Positions 52,766 to 63,753 of a DNA stretch of 64,000 bases are shown piece by piece. The DNA lies in contig NZ_JAMSHT010000001.1 of the NCBI RefSeq assembly GCF_023805295.1, forward strand, positions 2,243,001 through 2,307,000, written 5' to 3'. The DNA is from Sphingomicrobium sediminis (lineage in GTDB: Bacteria; Pseudomonadota; Alphaproteobacteria; Sphingomonadales; Sphingomonadaceae). Position 1 is the first letter of the stretch; each line of letters begins with the position of its first letter. The notes beneath the pieces are model-generated. The model saw nothing but the letters and a program-made list of their open reading frames with translations. It had not been told where the DNA came from and ran no database searches. The position numbers and the translations under genes were made by a program.

Positions 52766-53985
52766 TCGGCCGGCGCTTCCTCGCTGCGGGGCAGGGTACG
52801 GCGCCTGGGCCTCGGGATGAGTTTCTTGACGACTTTCGCCGTCTTGGAGAAGGCGGCCTCGAGCGCACCGATCGGCTGTCCGCCGGGGCGATGCGCGATG
52901 ACGTGATACATCCAGCTGATGAGCGCGATCAGCCCGAAGAAGGGGATGTAGAGCGCAAGCTCGGGATTGAGGCGACCCTGCGCGCCCGCCCCTTCTGCAT
53001 ATTGGTTGATCTTGTGATAGGTCACCACCATGACGATCGCGACGAAGATGCCAAGCGACGAGCTGCTTCGCTTGGGCGGTACGGCAAGCGCGATGGCAAG
53101 CAGTGGCAGCATCAGCATCATCAACGCCTCGACCAACCGGAAATGGAGATTGGCGCGCGCGGCCAGTTGCATTTCGGGGTCTGCCTCGGGCGAGGCATAA
53201 GCCAACCGCGCCAGTTCGGGCATGTAGAGCTCGCGGATCGTGTCCAGCCCGCGGGCGCGGAATGCGCTCACTTCGGGCAGGCTGATCGGGAAGTCATACT
53301 GGTCGAAGGCCAACGTCCGCGGGGTCGGGAAATTGTCGGCGTCCTGGATGAGGCGGCCGTTGATCAGGCGGAAGATGATGGTGTCGGGATCGTCGGTGGC
53401 GAGGAAGGTGCCTTCGGCAGCGGTCGCGGAGACACGCATCCCGTCATCTTCGGCAGCCACGAAGATGCCCGACAATTGCGTGCCTTCTTCTTCGCTCCGG
53501 TCGATGCGCAGCGTGAGATCGTCGCCGAGCCGATTGAATTCCCCGACCTTGATCGATGCGCCGAGGCTGCCCGAGCGCAGGTCGAAGCGCAGACCTTCAT
53601 AATTGTAGCGGGCATAGGGCTCGACGTAGCTGACGATGAAGAGGTTCAGGATCAGCAGGACGACGGCATACATGTAGGGGACGCGCAGCATCCGCCCATA
53701 GCCGACGCCGATGCCGCGCAGCGCATCCAGTTCGCTCGACAAGGCCAGCTTGCGAAACGCAAGCAGCACGCCGAGCAGCAGGCCGATCGGGATCCCCAGC
53801 GCGAAATATTCGGGCAGCGAGTTGGCGAGCATTTCGAACACGACGCTGACCGGGCCGCCCAATGCGACGACGAAGTCGAACAGGCGCAGCATCTTGTCGA
53901 GGACCAGCAGCATGGCAGCGAGCAGCAACGTGCCCATGAGGGGCAGGAAGATGGTCTTGGCCAGGTAACGGTCGATCAGCGCCAA
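52762..53985 (-). CDS. lptF: LPS export system permease LptF
   Basis: A 407-residue partner of LptG with the same layout: RYLAKTIFLPLMGTLLLAAM, LPEYFALGIPIGLLLGVLLA, a beta-jellyroll, and C-terminal helices (LVEALMMLMLPLLAIALAVP). The start is read as TTG at 53985 (MALIDRYLAK), with a weak GAGAGA upstream. A basic tail of about 40 residues (KVVKKLIPRPRRRTLPR) extends into the cytoplasm. First gene of the lptFG pair. Confidence 0.9.
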   Translation of the reverse strand: MALIDRYLAKTIFLPLMGTLLLAAMLLVLDKMLRLFDFVVALGGPVSVVFEMLANSLPEYFALGIPIGLLLGVLLAFRKLALSSELDALRGIGVGYGRMLRVPYMYAVVLLILNLFIVSYVEPYARYNYEGLRFDLRSGSLGASIKVGEFNRLGDDLTLRIDRSEEEGTQLSGIFVAAEDDGMRVSATAAEGTFLATDDPDTIIFRLINGRLIQDADNFPTPRTLAFDQYDFPISLPEVSAFRARGLDTIRELYMPELARLAYASPEADPEMQLAARANLHFRLVEALMMLMLPLLAIALAVPPKRSSSSLGIFVAIVMVVTYHKINQYAEGAGAQGRLNPELALYIPFFGLIALISWMYHVIAHRPGGQPIGALEAAFSKTAKVVKKLIPRPRRRTLPRSEEAPAE

Positions 53986-54103
53986 TTTATCTCTCGTTCA
54001 TCAAGAGACCATGAAATGGCCTCATTACGCCCCATATAGGCATAAGCGTACGCCTCTGTAGAGGTGATGCCCCTGTGCCCTCGTGGAGGAAGTGAAGTCA
54101 ATC

Positions 54104-54613
54104 ATGGTGAAGTGGATTGCCTCCATGTCGAGTGCGGCATTGGTTGCCGGCAGCCTCGCAATCGCGCCGCGTCCCGCGCATGCGGTGACCGTGATTGGCG
54201 ACGTCGGGGCGTGCGACCGCGGCGAATCCTCGATCCTCATCCGTGTTCACGGCTTCAAGTCGCGCACCGGCGAATTGCGGCTGTCGCTTTATGACGGCAA
54301 TCCCAGCAACTGGCTGGTCGGCGGGCGCAAGATCCACAAGCTGCACATGGACATTCCGCGCTCCGGCCCGGTCGATATCTGCGTGAAGACGCCGGGGCCG
54401 GGCACCTATGCTTTCGGGATCCAGCATGATGTCGACGGCGATGGCGAGATCGGGCGCCGCGATGGCGGGGCCTATTCGAACAATGCTAAGTTCACGATCT
54501 TCGACCGCGAGCCGGCATTCCGGAAGGTGAAGTTCGAAGTCGGCAGCGGCACCAAGCGGATGGGCATCCGCCTGCTCTACCTCAAGGGTCTGTCGATCGT
54601 TCCCTGGAACTGA
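54104..54613 (+). CDS. Exported DUF2141 protein
   Basis: A 169-residue protein with a signal peptide (MVKWIASMSSAALVAGSLAI, ending PAHA) and a DUF2141 beta-sandwich: SSILIRVHGFKSRTGELRLS, PGTYAFGIQHDVDGDGEIGR, where DVDGDGEIG resembles a calcium-binding loop. The ATG at 54104 is preceded by GGAGGA at 54085-54090, rather far; GTG codons at 54083 and 54092 are also in frame. It is convergent with the histidine kinase, with no space between the stops. Confidence 0.82.
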   Translation: MVKWIASMSSAALVAGSLAIAPRPAHAVTVIGDVGACDRGESSILIRVHGFKSRTGELRLSLYDGNPSNWLVGGRKIHKLHMDIPRSGPVDICVKTPGPGTYAFGIQHDVDGDGEIGRRDGGAYSNNAKFTIFDREPAFRKVKFEVGSGTKRMGIRLLYLKGLSIVPWN

Positions 54614-56605
54614 TCAGCCGGTCTTGGCGCTGGGCGAATTCTCGTCGCCATGGCGGCGTAAAGCTGCGGCGACGGCATTGGCCAATCCGCCGACAGTGAA
54701 GGGTTTGCGCAGCAATTCGTAGCCGGCGAGGTCGTCGCTCTCGCCTTCGCCGACATAGCCGGTGACGAACATGACCGCGAGGTCGGGCTGGATGACCTTC
54801 AATTCCTTGACGAGTTCGGGCCCGGTCATGCCTGGCATGACGACGTCGGTAATGACGAGGTCGAACTTGCCCGGTTCGAAAATCTCGAGTGCTTCCTCGC
54901 CGCCGCCGCAGCAGCGCGGATCGTAGCCGAGATCCTCCAGCGCACCGACCGTTGCCGTGCGCACGCGCGGATCGTCCTCGACGATGAGGATGCGGGCGTT
55001 GGCGCAAACGAAGTCGGCCTCTTCGGCCATCGCCGCGCTGGCGGGATGGACGTGGACCTTGTCTTCTTCCACCTCGGTGCGCGGCAGGTAGATCGAAACC
55101 GTGGTGCCTTCACCGAGGATGGATTCGATCCCAATCTCGCCGCCCGACTGGTGCGCGAAGCCGAAAATCTGGCTGAGGCCTAGCCCCGTGCCCTTGCCGA
55201 CCTCCTTGGTCGTGAAGAAGGGTTCGAAGGCGCGTTCGCGCACTTCGTCGGTCATCCCGACACCGGTGTCCGAGACCGCGATGCGCAGATATTCGCCGGC
55301 GCGAATGTCGCCAATCTCGCCGGCTGCAAGGCGGACGTTGCGCGATCGCACGGTGAGCTTGCCTTTGCCCGACATGGCGTCGCGCGCATTGAGCGCGAGG
55401 TTGAGCAGCGCATTCTCGAACTGGTGGGAATCGACGAACACCGGCCAGGGCGCCTCGTCGAGGCGATAGTCGATGACGATGCTCTCGCCGAGCGTGCGAT
55501 CGAGCAATTCGCGCATCGAACCGATCAGCTCGTTGGCGTCGACGCGCTCGGGAAGCAAAGGCTCGGAACGGGCGAAAGACAGCAGGCGGCGGGTGAGCGC
55601 GGCTGCCCTGGTCGCACCTTCCATCGCGTTGGTGAGGTGGCCCAGCAACTCGCGGCGCGGTCCGTCGATGCGGCGACGCGCCAGGTCGAGCCCGCCCACG
55701 ACGACCGCCAGCATGTTGTTGAAGTCGTGCGCGATGCCGCCGGTCAGCTGCCCGACCGCTTCCATCTTCTGAACCTGGCGGAGTTGCGCTTCGGCAGTGG
55801 CGCGTTCCTCGGCCTCTGCGCGCAGCGCTTCGTTGGCCTCGTAAAGTTCGGCGGTGCGTTCGGCGACCGCTTCCTCGAGCGCGGAGGCGCGTTCGCTTTC
55901 ATCCTCGGCCTTCTTGCGGGTCTCGGAATATTGGCGGAAGACCTCGACCGAAAGCGTGCCGAGGAAGATGGTCAGCACGGCCATCAGGATACCGAGCCAG
56001 ATGAGATAGTCGTTGAGGCGATTGGCGCGGGCCGAGAAGAATTGGCTGCGATCGATCGAAGCGGCGAGCGCTTCGCGTTCGGCATCGGCGATTTCGATCA
56101 GCAGACGGCGCATGCCGGGCCCGGTCTCGGACTGGCCGGCGGCGTAGAAGAGGTTGACCCCGCCATCGCCCTGCTGCGCATCGGCAGCGCGGGCGACGCG
56201 TGCCAGTTCTTCGTCGCGCAGGTCGAACAGGCGGCCCAGCTCGGCGACGCGCTCGGCCTGTTCGGGACTGCTGCGAGTTAGGCGAACGAGCTGGTTCATC
56301 TGCTGCCGCGCGAGGCGCCAGTCATTATAATAGAGGTTGCCGCTCTCGCGCTCCTCATCGAGCACGAAGCGGCCGAGCGCGGCTTCGGAACGCGAGATGG
56401 ACGCATCGAGCGTACGGGTCAGCAGGGTGACGTCATAGGCGTCGCGCTCGCGCTGCGTTGCCTCGTCGCGCATCTCGCTGGAGGTGGCGACGAGCCAGAT
56501 GGTCGCGATCATGGCGAAGAGGACGACCATGCCCACAAGGGCGATGCCCACGCGTCGCCAATCCGCGGCCCCCGATTTTTCCCCTGCCGTCATAGGCTTA
56601 GTCAT
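54614..56605 (-). CDS. Hybrid sensor histidine kinase with receiver domain
   Basis: A 663-residue membrane kinase: TM1 about 20-40, a CHASE3-like periplasmic domain 41-200, TM2 about 201-222, coiled coil, phosphoacceptor His293 in LTGGIAHDFNNML, N-box 398-411 (NALLNLALNARDAM), G-boxes DTGVGM and GKGTGLGLSQ, then a C-terminal receiver with Asp587 in VITDVVMPGMTG and the IVEDD acidic pair. It follows spt by only 27 bases on the same strand, so it may be co-transcribed with the sphingolipid genes. The signal is unknown. Confidence 0.92.
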   Translation of the reverse strand: MTKPMTAGEKSGAADWRRVGIALVGMVVLFAMIATIWLVATSSEMRDEATQRERDAYDVTLLTRTLDASISRSEAALGRFVLDEERESGNLYYNDWRLARQQMNQLVRLTRSSPEQAERVAELGRLFDLRDEELARVARAADAQQGDGGVNLFYAAGQSETGPGMRRLLIEIADAEREALAASIDRSQFFSARANRLNDYLIWLGILMAVLTIFLGTLSVEVFRQYSETRKKAEDESERASALEEAVAERTAELYEANEALRAEAEERATAEAQLRQVQKMEAVGQLTGGIAHDFNNMLAVVVGGLDLARRRIDGPRRELLGHLTNAMEGATRAAALTRRLLSFARSEPLLPERVDANELIGSMRELLDRTLGESIVIDYRLDEAPWPVFVDSHQFENALLNLALNARDAMSGKGKLTVRSRNVRLAAGEIGDIRAGEYLRIAVSDTGVGMTDEVRERAFEPFFTTKEVGKGTGLGLSQIFGFAHQSGGEIGIESILGEGTTVSIYLPRTEVEEDKVHVHPASAAMAEEADFVCANARILIVEDDPRVRTATVGALEDLGYDPRCCGGGEEALEIFEPGKFDLVITDVVMPGMTGPELVKELKVIQPDLAVMFVTGYVGEGESDDLAGYELLRKPFTVGGLANAVAAALRRHGDENSPSAKTG

Positions 56606-56632
56606 AACCCCCGATCATGACTGTGCAAAGCT

Positions 56633-57874
56633 TTAGATGCAGCCGGTCGCTTTCCCGGCGCGCTCGAACATGCCGATGATTTCGGTGACCTGCTCGTCCG
56701 AATGCAGCGCGCAGAGCGAGCAGCGCAGCAGCGTCATTCCGGCAGGCGTCGCCGGCGGCCGGGCGAGATTGACGTAGAGACCTTCGCGCAGCAGCGCTTC
56801 CCACATCATCGCGCCGCGCTCGAGGTCGGGCATGATCACGCTGATGATGGCCGATTGCGGTTCCTTGGTACCGAGCTCGAAGCCGAGATCGGTCAGGCTC
56901 TTGTGGAGGCGCTTGGAATTCTTCCAGAGATGCTCGCGCTTGTACTTGGCGTCCATGATCTTGCGGATCGAGGTCGCCGCGGTCGCCATTACGCTGGGCG
57001 GCAGCGAGGCCGTGAAGACATAGCCGCGCGAAACGAGGCGCATGATCTCGAACTTGGGATGGTTGGAGACGCAATAGCCGCCGACCGTGCCGACCGATTT
57101 CGAGAAGGTGCCGATGATGAAATCGCACTGGTCGAAGACGCCCTGTTCTTCCGCCACGCCGCGGCCATTCTCACCGATGAAGCCCATCGAGTGCGCTTCG
57201 TCGACCAGCACCATGGCGCCATATTTCTTGCAGAGCGGGACCATCTCGCTGAGCGGTGCAGCATCGCCAAGCATCGAATAGACGCCCTCAAGGATGACCA
57301 GCTTGCCGGCTCCTTCGGGGAGGCGCTTCAAACGCTTTTCGAGGGCTTCGATATCGTTGTGGCGAAACGGCACGACATTGGCGTCGCCCATCGCGCAGCC
57401 ATCATAGATGCTGGCGTGGCTGTCGATGTCGAGGATGATGTAATCGTCCTTGCCGGCGATCGTCGAAATGATGCCGGTATTGGCGAGATAGCCGGTCGAG
57501 AAAACCATGGCATGCTCGGTGCCGAAAAACTCCTTGAGCGCGTCTTCGCAATCCTTGTGGAGCGAGTAGGTGCCGTTGAGGACGCGGCTGCCGGTGGTGC
57601 CCGAGCCGAATTCGTCCAGCGCCTTCTTGCCCGCCGCGATGACGTCGGGATCGAAGGTCATACCCATATAATTGTAAGTGCCGAGCAGGATGGTCTCGCG
57701 CCCGTTGCAGATGGCGACGGTCGGCGAGAGCACCTTTTCCATGACCAAACTGAACGGGTCGGTGACGCCCGTCGACAGCAGCTTCTCGCGCGTGTCGATC
57801 AGCGGCTGGAACTTGTCGAACAGGTCGCCCGACTGCGTCTCCGGCGCCTTGAGGTCCGCCCCGGTGCCGCTCAA
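56633..57874 (-). CDS. spt: Serine palmitoyltransferase
   Basis: SPT condenses serine with an acyl thioester to form 3-ketosphinganine, the committed step of sphingolipid synthesis. The 413-residue alpha-oxoamine synthase has His153, Asp225, His228 and the PLP lysine Lys259, each exactly six positions before His159, Asp231, His234 and Lys265 of the Sphingomonas paucimobilis enzyme. The start is TTG at 57874, overlapping the acp stop as TTGA; a longer frame to 58006 lies in acp and is not coding. Bacterial SPT is soluble. The adjacent ACP suggests an acyl-ACP substrate as in Caulobacter. Confidence 0.94.
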   Translation of the reverse strand: MSGTGADLKAPETQSGDLFDKFQPLIDTREKLLSTGVTDPFSLVMEKVLSPTVAICNGRETILLGTYNYMGMTFDPDVIAAGKKALDEFGSGTTGSRVLNGTYSLHKDCEDALKEFFGTEHAMVFSTGYLANTGIISTIAGKDDYIILDIDSHASIYDGCAMGDANVVPFRHNDIEALEKRLKRLPEGAGKLVILEGVYSMLGDAAPLSEMVPLCKKYGAMVLVDEAHSMGFIGENGRGVAEEQGVFDQCDFIIGTFSKSVGTVGGYCVSNHPKFEIMRLVSRGYVFTASLPPSVMATAATSIRKIMDAKYKREHLWKNSKRLHKSLTDLGFELGTKEPQSAIISVIMPDLERGAMMWEALLREGLYVNLARPPATPAGMTLLRCSLCALHSDEQVTEIIGMFERAGKATGCI

Positions 57875-58113
57875 CCCACCATCTCCGCGACGGCGTCGAC
57901 CAACTGCCCGACCTTTTCGATCTCGGCCTGCTGGTTCATGGTGATGAGGATGTCGAACTCGTCCTCGACCTCGGCGACGAAGTCGAGCACGGTGAGGCTT
58001 TCCCACTCGAGATCCTGGGCGAAACGCGTCTCTTCCGAGACGTCGATGCCCTTCTTGTTGAACTGTTCGATGAGCCCGAAAATGCGGGTCTTAACGTCTG
58101 CGCGGTCTGTCAT
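57871..58113 (-). CDS. Acyl carrier protein dedicated to sphingolipid synthesis
   Basis: An 80-residue ACP with the phosphopantetheine serine in LEWESLTVLDF (ESL instead of the usual DSL). The ATG at 58113 (MTDRADVKTRIFGL) is the family start. The stop overlaps the spt start. In Caulobacter a dedicated ACP lies next to spt and presents the acyl chain; the same role is inferred here from position. Confidence 0.88.
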   Translation of the reverse strand: MTDRADVKTRIFGLIEQFNKKGIDVSEETRFAQDLEWESLTVLDFVAEVEDEFDILITMNQQAEIEKVGQLVDAVAEMVG

Positions 58114-58171
58114 GGTGAACCCCAATAGATTTCGTGGCGCCAAATGGCAATGAAATGGGGCAAAATCGGGG

Positions 58172-60150
<1,979 letters not shown>

Positions 60151-60738
60151 CTAGCGCAGTTCGCCGAGAACTGCGAGGATTTGCTTGACCGCAATGTCGT
60201 GCGCGACTTCGTGAGGCAGGTTGGTGGCCCGCGCGACCTCGTCGCCGACCAGCGCATCGCCGATGGCGATAAGGACGAGCCCCATGGTGGCGCGGTCGAG
60301 CGGGCGGTCATCGTCATTACGGGTGATCTGCGTCACCACGCCGGCAATCGCCTTTTCGACCGGCTTCAACGCATCGCGGCGACGCGACAGCACCACCCAG
60401 GCAATAAGCTCGCCCAAATTCTGCTCGCGAAACTGGGTGAACATTTCCTCGACGACGTGGCGCAGCTTGGTCTGGCCGGCCTGGTAGCGCCCCACCGTTC
60501 CTGCAATCGAATCGGCGACCTCGCGGGCGATTTCGTCGGCAAGCGCGGCATGCAATTCGTCGACCGAGCCGAAATGATGGAGGAGGGCGGCATGAGTGCG
60601 CCCCATCTTGCCGGCGACCGCCTTCAGGGTCACCGCTGCCGCGCCTTCGTCGCGCAGCAGCTCGCGCGCCGCGGTGACGGCGGCGGCCCGGCTTTCCTCG
60701 GGGGTCATGCGTTTACGAGTTGGCAACGATGTTGACAT
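60151..60738 (-). CDS. TetR-family transcriptional regulator
   Basis: A 195-residue repressor-type protein. The N-terminal helix-turn-helix is VTLKAVAGKMGRTHAALLHHFGSVDEL; the rest is a helical ligand-binding domain. A start at 60738 (MSTSLPTRKRMTPEE) overlaps a perfect dyad; an ATG at 60708 is the alternative, and neither has a clear ribosome binding site. It is divergent from the PF10118 gene, a frequent partner of TetR regulators, and lies nine bases upstream of obgE. Confidence 0.85.
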   Translation of the reverse strand: MSTSLPTRKRMTPEESRAAAVTAARELLRDEGAAAVTLKAVAGKMGRTHAALLHHFGSVDELHAALADEIAREVADSIAGTVGRYQAGQTKLRHVVEEMFTQFREQNLGELIAWVVLSRRRDALKPVEKAIAGVVTQITRNDDDRPLDRATMGLVLIAIGDALVGDEVARATNLPHEVAHDIAVKQILAVLGELR

Positions 60739-60746
60739 AAATGTCA
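60733..60746. promoter_or_regulatory. TGACAT-AA-ATGTCA dyad between tetR and PF10118 gene
   Basis: A perfect inverted repeat of two 6-base arms with a 2-base centre. It overlaps a -35-like TTGACA (60732-60737) for the plus-strand gene and the possible tetR start codon. This is the expected place for an autoregulating TetR operator. Confidence 0.6.
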
Positions 60747-60792
60747 GTTACACCCATCTAGATACAAGAATGCGTCCTTTAGGAGCGAAGAG

Positions 60793-61674
60793 TTGACCAC
60801 TGCAAGCGTTACGCCGACCGATCTGACCATTACCCCGCGCGATCGCAAGTTCGCGCCGGAGAATGCGGCACCGCGCTGGTGGCATGGCGGAAACCCTTAT
60901 GCGACGGCGATGTACAATGCGCTGTCGGCGACGTTTCCCGATGGCGAGGCCTTCTTCGTTCGCTCGGTTCGCGCTTTTGCCAAAGACACGCCCGAGCGTC
61001 TCGGCGCCGATATCAAGGCCTTCACCACGCAGGAAGCCATTCACAGCCGTGAGCATGACGCCTTCAACAAGCGCGCCAGCGAGAGCGGTTATGACATGGC
61101 GCCGCTCTATGCGCGCGTGAAAGAGCGGATCGACTTCCTTTCGGACAAGCCGCTCATCGCCTCGCTCGCCGCCACGATGGTGCTGGAGCATTATACCGCG
61201 ATCCTCGCCCACGAACTGCTTGCCGACCCGCGTCACCTTGACGGTGCGGAGGCCTCCACCGCAGCCTTGTGGAAATGGCATGCGGCCGAAGAAATCGAGC
61301 ATAAGGGCGTCGCATATGACACCTGGATGCACGCCACCAAGGACTGGTCACGCTTCAAGCGCTGGAAGGTGAAGACGATGGTGATGCTCAACGTCACCAG
61401 TCACTTCTTCCCCGACCGCTTCAAGGGTGCGCTCTACCTGCTCGAGCAGGACGCCATCACCGGCTGGAAGGCCAAGTGGGGCCTGCTGAAATATGCGCTG
61501 GTCTCGCCGGGCATGTTCCGCAAGATCCTCGGCGCCTGGGCCGCTTTCTTCATGCCCAAATTCCATCCGTGGAATGACGATGATCGTGAGCTGATCGCGG
61601 CCTACGAGGATACGGAAAGTCACGATTACATGCGCAATGGGCGCAAGGTTCGCCGCGCTGCGGCAGCCGCATAG
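60793..61674 (+). CDS. PF10118 family metal-dependent hydrolase-like protein
   Basis: A 293-residue protein of the PF10118 family (predicted metal-dependent hydrolases). Repeated Glu/His clusters could bind two metal ions: EAIHSREHDAF, LEHYTAILAHELL and AAEEIEHKGVAYD. The start is TTG at 60793 with AGGAGCGAAG at 60781-60790. The substrate is unknown; the di-iron-like helical layout and the TetR partner suggest a small-molecule or lipid substrate. A hairpin follows the stop. Confidence 0.82.
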   Translation: MTTASVTPTDLTITPRDRKFAPENAAPRWWHGGNPYATAMYNALSATFPDGEAFFVRSVRAFAKDTPERLGADIKAFTTQEAIHSREHDAFNKRASESGYDMAPLYARVKERIDFLSDKPLIASLAATMVLEHYTAILAHELLADPRHLDGAEASTAALWKWHAAEEIEHKGVAYDTWMHATKDWSRFKRWKVKTMVMLNVTSHFFPDRFKGALYLLEQDAITGWKAKWGLLKYALVSPGMFRKILGAWAAFFMPKFHPWNDDDRELIAAYEDTESHDYMRNGRKVRRAAAAA

Positions 61675-61675
61675 G

Positions 61676-61710
61676 AAAAGGCGCGACCGGGTCACGCAAC
61701 CGGCCGCGCC
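61676..61710 (-). terminator. Terminator after the GNAT gene
   Basis: GGCGCG-A-CCGG / CCGG-C-CGCGCC form a stem with small bulges. On the minus strand TTTTCC follows, so it serves the GNAT gene; on the plus strand no T-run follows. Confidence 0.6.
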
Positions 61711-61734
61711 TGTCCTCCCGCTCTTCGGACCCGA

Positions 61735-62277
61735 TCAGGCCGCTGCGGCCTCCGTGCGCGCTACCGCGCCGTTGAGGTCGAGGCTATACAGCTCGCACAT
61801 CGCCTCGCCGCCGCGTCCGCAGCTATGCCGCATGACGCGCGCGCCGGTCGGCACGAAGCCGAGCTTTTCGAGCACCCGGCCGCTGGCGGGATTATCGATG
61901 AAATGGCCGCCGACAATCTTGTCCCAGCCGAGGGTGCGCGAAATGTCGAGCGCGGCGCGGCCGGCTTCGGTCGCATAACCCTGGCCCCAATGGTCGCGGG
62001 CAATCCAGTAGCCGAACTCGATCTCGCCCGACGGTTCGTAGCCGAACCCGCAGGCACCGATAATGTCGGCATTGTCACGACGCGTGATGAGGAAGCTCGG
62101 AAGTTCGGCCGTCTGCATTCGCTCCAGATGCGCCGCCGCTTCCTCCAGCCCATAGGGCCAGGGGGCGCGGGCAAGGTTGCGAACGATTTTCTCGTCGGCA
62201 ATCTTGCGCGCCAGTACGGGCGCGTCATCTTGCCAACCGGGACGTAACAGCAATCGCTGGGTCACCGCGAACATCAT
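61735..62277 (-). CDS. GNAT-family N-acetyltransferase (RimJ/RimL type)
   Basis: A 180-residue acetyltransferase: TQRLLLRPGWQDDAPVLARK at the N-terminus, FGYWIARDHWGQGYATEAGR with the acetyl-CoA loop (GQGYAT), and NPASGRVLEKLGFVPTG. This is the RimJ/RimL/Acetyltransf_3 group. It lies in the position after rpmA where a GNAT gene is often found in Alphaproteobacteria. The substrate is unknown. Confidence 0.88.
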   Translation of the reverse strand: MMFAVTQRLLLRPGWQDDAPVLARKIADEKIVRNLARAPWPYGLEEAAAHLERMQTAELPSFLITRRDNADIIGACGFGYEPSGEIEFGYWIARDHWGQGYATEAGRAALDISRTLGWDKIVGGHFIDNPASGRVLEKLGFVPTGARVMRHSCGRGGEAMCELYSLDLNGAVARTEAAAA

Positions 62278-62356
62278 GTCTTCTCCTTCGCCGCCCCGCT
62301 AATCGGGGTTCGTGACAATTCAGGGAGAAGTTTCGGACATCTCTTTTTCTGGACAC

Positions 62357-62391
62357 AAAAAAAGAGAAGGGACCTGGAGCGGTCCCTTCTC
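62357..62391 (-). terminator. Rho-independent terminator of rplU-rpmA
   Basis: GAGAAGGGACC and GGTCCCTTCTC form a perfect 11-base stem (62364-62391) with a TGGAGC loop. On the minus strand seven T follow (62363-62357). Confidence 0.95.
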
Positions 62392-62446
62392 CCTTTGTTC
62401 ATTTTCCGGACCGTCCCAGGAGGGAAGATCCGTTATCGATCTGCCC

Positions 62447-62716
62447 TTATTCGGCTGCTTCGCCCATCGATTCGACGTGGACGTATTTGCGGCCGAGCTT
62501 GCCGTCACGGAACGTGACGCGGCCGTCGATAAGCGCAAAAATCGTGTGGTCGCGGCCCAGGCCGACATTGTCGCCCGGATACCACTTGGTGCCGCGCTGG
62601 CGCACGATGATGTTGCCCGCGACGACGCTTTCGCCGCCAAACTTCTTGACGCCGAGATATTTCGGATTGGAATCGCGGCCGTTACGCGACGAGCCGCCTG
62701 CCTTCTTATGTGCCAT
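62447..62716 (-). CDS. rpmA: 50S ribosomal protein L27
   Basis: An 89-residue L27 starting [20 protein letters not shown], without the cleavable N-terminal extension found in Firmicutes, then [20 protein letters not shown]27 reaches the peptidyl transferase centre. It follows rplU by two bases. Confidence 0.97.
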   Translation of the reverse strand: MAHKKAGGSSRNGRDSNPKYLGVKKFGGESVVAGNIIVRQRGTKWYPGDNVGLGRDHTIFALIDGRVTFRDGKLGRKYVHVESMGEAAE

Positions 62717-62718
62717 CG

Positions 62719-63237
62719 TTACTTCTTCTCGGTCTTCTTGGCCGCGGGCTTCTTCGCAGGAGCCTTCTTGGCCGCAGGTTTCTTGGTCGCTGCCTTCTTA
62801 GCAGGTGCAGCATCCTTTGTCGACTTTTTCGCTGCTGCCTTCTTGGCCGGAGCCTTCTTGGCGGCCGGCTTCTTCGCAGGCGCAGCATCGTCCTTCTTGG
62901 CTGCGGCCTTCTTCGGCGCTGCCTTCTTCGCAGCTGCCTTGCCGCCGATCGACACGATCTCGAGGATCGTGTGCTGCTGGCGGTGGCCGCGCTTGCGACG
63001 ATAGTTATGGCGACGACGCTTCTTGAAAACGGTCACCTTCTCGCCCTTGGCCTGCGCCACGATCTTGGCGGCAACGGTGAGGCCGTCGGTCGACTTGAGG
63101 TCCGAACCCTCGCCGGCCAGCAGCACGTCATCAAGGGTGACTTCGTCGCCCGCTTCACCAGCGAGTTTCTCGACGACGATCTTGTCTCCGGGGGCAACGC
63201 GATATTGCTTACCGCCGGTGCGCACGACTGCGAACAT
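62719..63237 (-). CDS. rplU: 50S ribosomal protein L21 with long Ala/Lys-rich C-terminal tail
   Basis: L21 binds 23S rRNA in the large subunit. Residues 1-100 are the normal domain ([39 protein letters not shown]). About 72 further residues form a repetitive AAKK/APAKK tail, like histone H1, which most bacterial L21 proteins (about 103 residues) lack. The tail is probably unstructured and binds nucleic acid. First gene of the rplU-rpmA operon. Confidence 0.95.
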   Translation of the reverse strand: MFAVVRTGGKQYRVAPGDKIVVEKLAGEAGDEVTLDDVLLAGEGSDLKSTDGLTVAAKIVAQAKGEKVTVFKKRRRHNYRRKRGHRQQHTILEIVSIGGKAAAKKAAPKKAAAKKDDAAPAKKPAAKKAPAKKAAAKKSTKDAAPAKKAATKKPAAKKAPAKKPAAKKTEKK

Positions 63238-63323
63238 TGGCTCTTCTCTTCAGGTCAAAATTAATATCAGTGCCTGCGCGTCAGCGCCTGCCAGTTGCAG
63301 TACCGATGCGAAGGGATGGGGCC

Positions 63324-63351
63324 ACCTATGGAAACGAGGGGCGTGAGTCAA
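63324..63351 (-). promoter_or_regulatory. Candidate rplU promoter
   Basis: On the minus strand TTGACT (63351-63346), a 16-base spacer and ATAGGT (63329-63324) lie about 90 bases before the rplU start. The -35 box is good, the -10 box poor. No better promoter is visible in the 161-base gap to hspQ. Confidence 0.3.
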
Positions 63352-63398
63352 CAGTAATGACCACTTCGTGACGGCTTTTTGCCGGTCCGTCGGTCGCC

Positions 63399-63734
63399 TT
63401 ACTGCATCCGTTCGGCGCGCAGGCGATAGCGACCCGGCTCGAAGCGGTCGAAGATCGCGCCGATCTCGGGGTGGCTGATCTCTTCATCCTCGTCGTCGGC
63501 GACGAGGTTCTGCTGGCTCACATAGGCGACGTAGCTCGTCTCGTCATTCTCGGCGAGCAAGTGGTAGAAAGGCTGCTTCTTGTGCGGGCGCATGTCGGCG
63601 GGAATGGCTTCGTACCATTCCTCGCTATTGGCGAATTCGGGATCGACATCGACAATGACGCCGCGAAAATCGAGCAGGCGGTGCTTGACGACATCGCCGA
63701 TGCCGAACCGCGCGGTGGGAATCAGATTACTCAT
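63399..63734 (-). CDS. hspQ: Heat shock protein HspQ
   Basis: A 111-residue HspQ (YccV domain): FGIGDVVKHRLLDFRGVIVD, QPFYHLLAENDETSYVAYVS, QQNLV. HspQ binds hemimethylated oriC DNA and acts as a specificity enhancer of Lon in other bacteria. The ATG at 63734 (MSNLIPTARFG) is chosen; the longer open frame upstream overlaps the next gene. It lies 19 bases after the histidine kinase stop. Confidence 0.92.
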   Translation of the reverse strand: MSNLIPTARFGIGDVVKHRLLDFRGVIVDVDPEFANSEEWYEAIPADMRPHKKQPFYHLLAENDETSYVAYVSQQNLVADDEDEEISHPEIGAIFDRFEPGRYRLRAERMQ

Positions 63735-63753
63735 GCCATTAATGTAGGGCGCC

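Noticed and set aside
62710..63264. Open frame on the plus strand opposite rplU with leucine-rich repeats
   Set aside because: It is the complement of the AAKK repeats of L21 and has no independent support.
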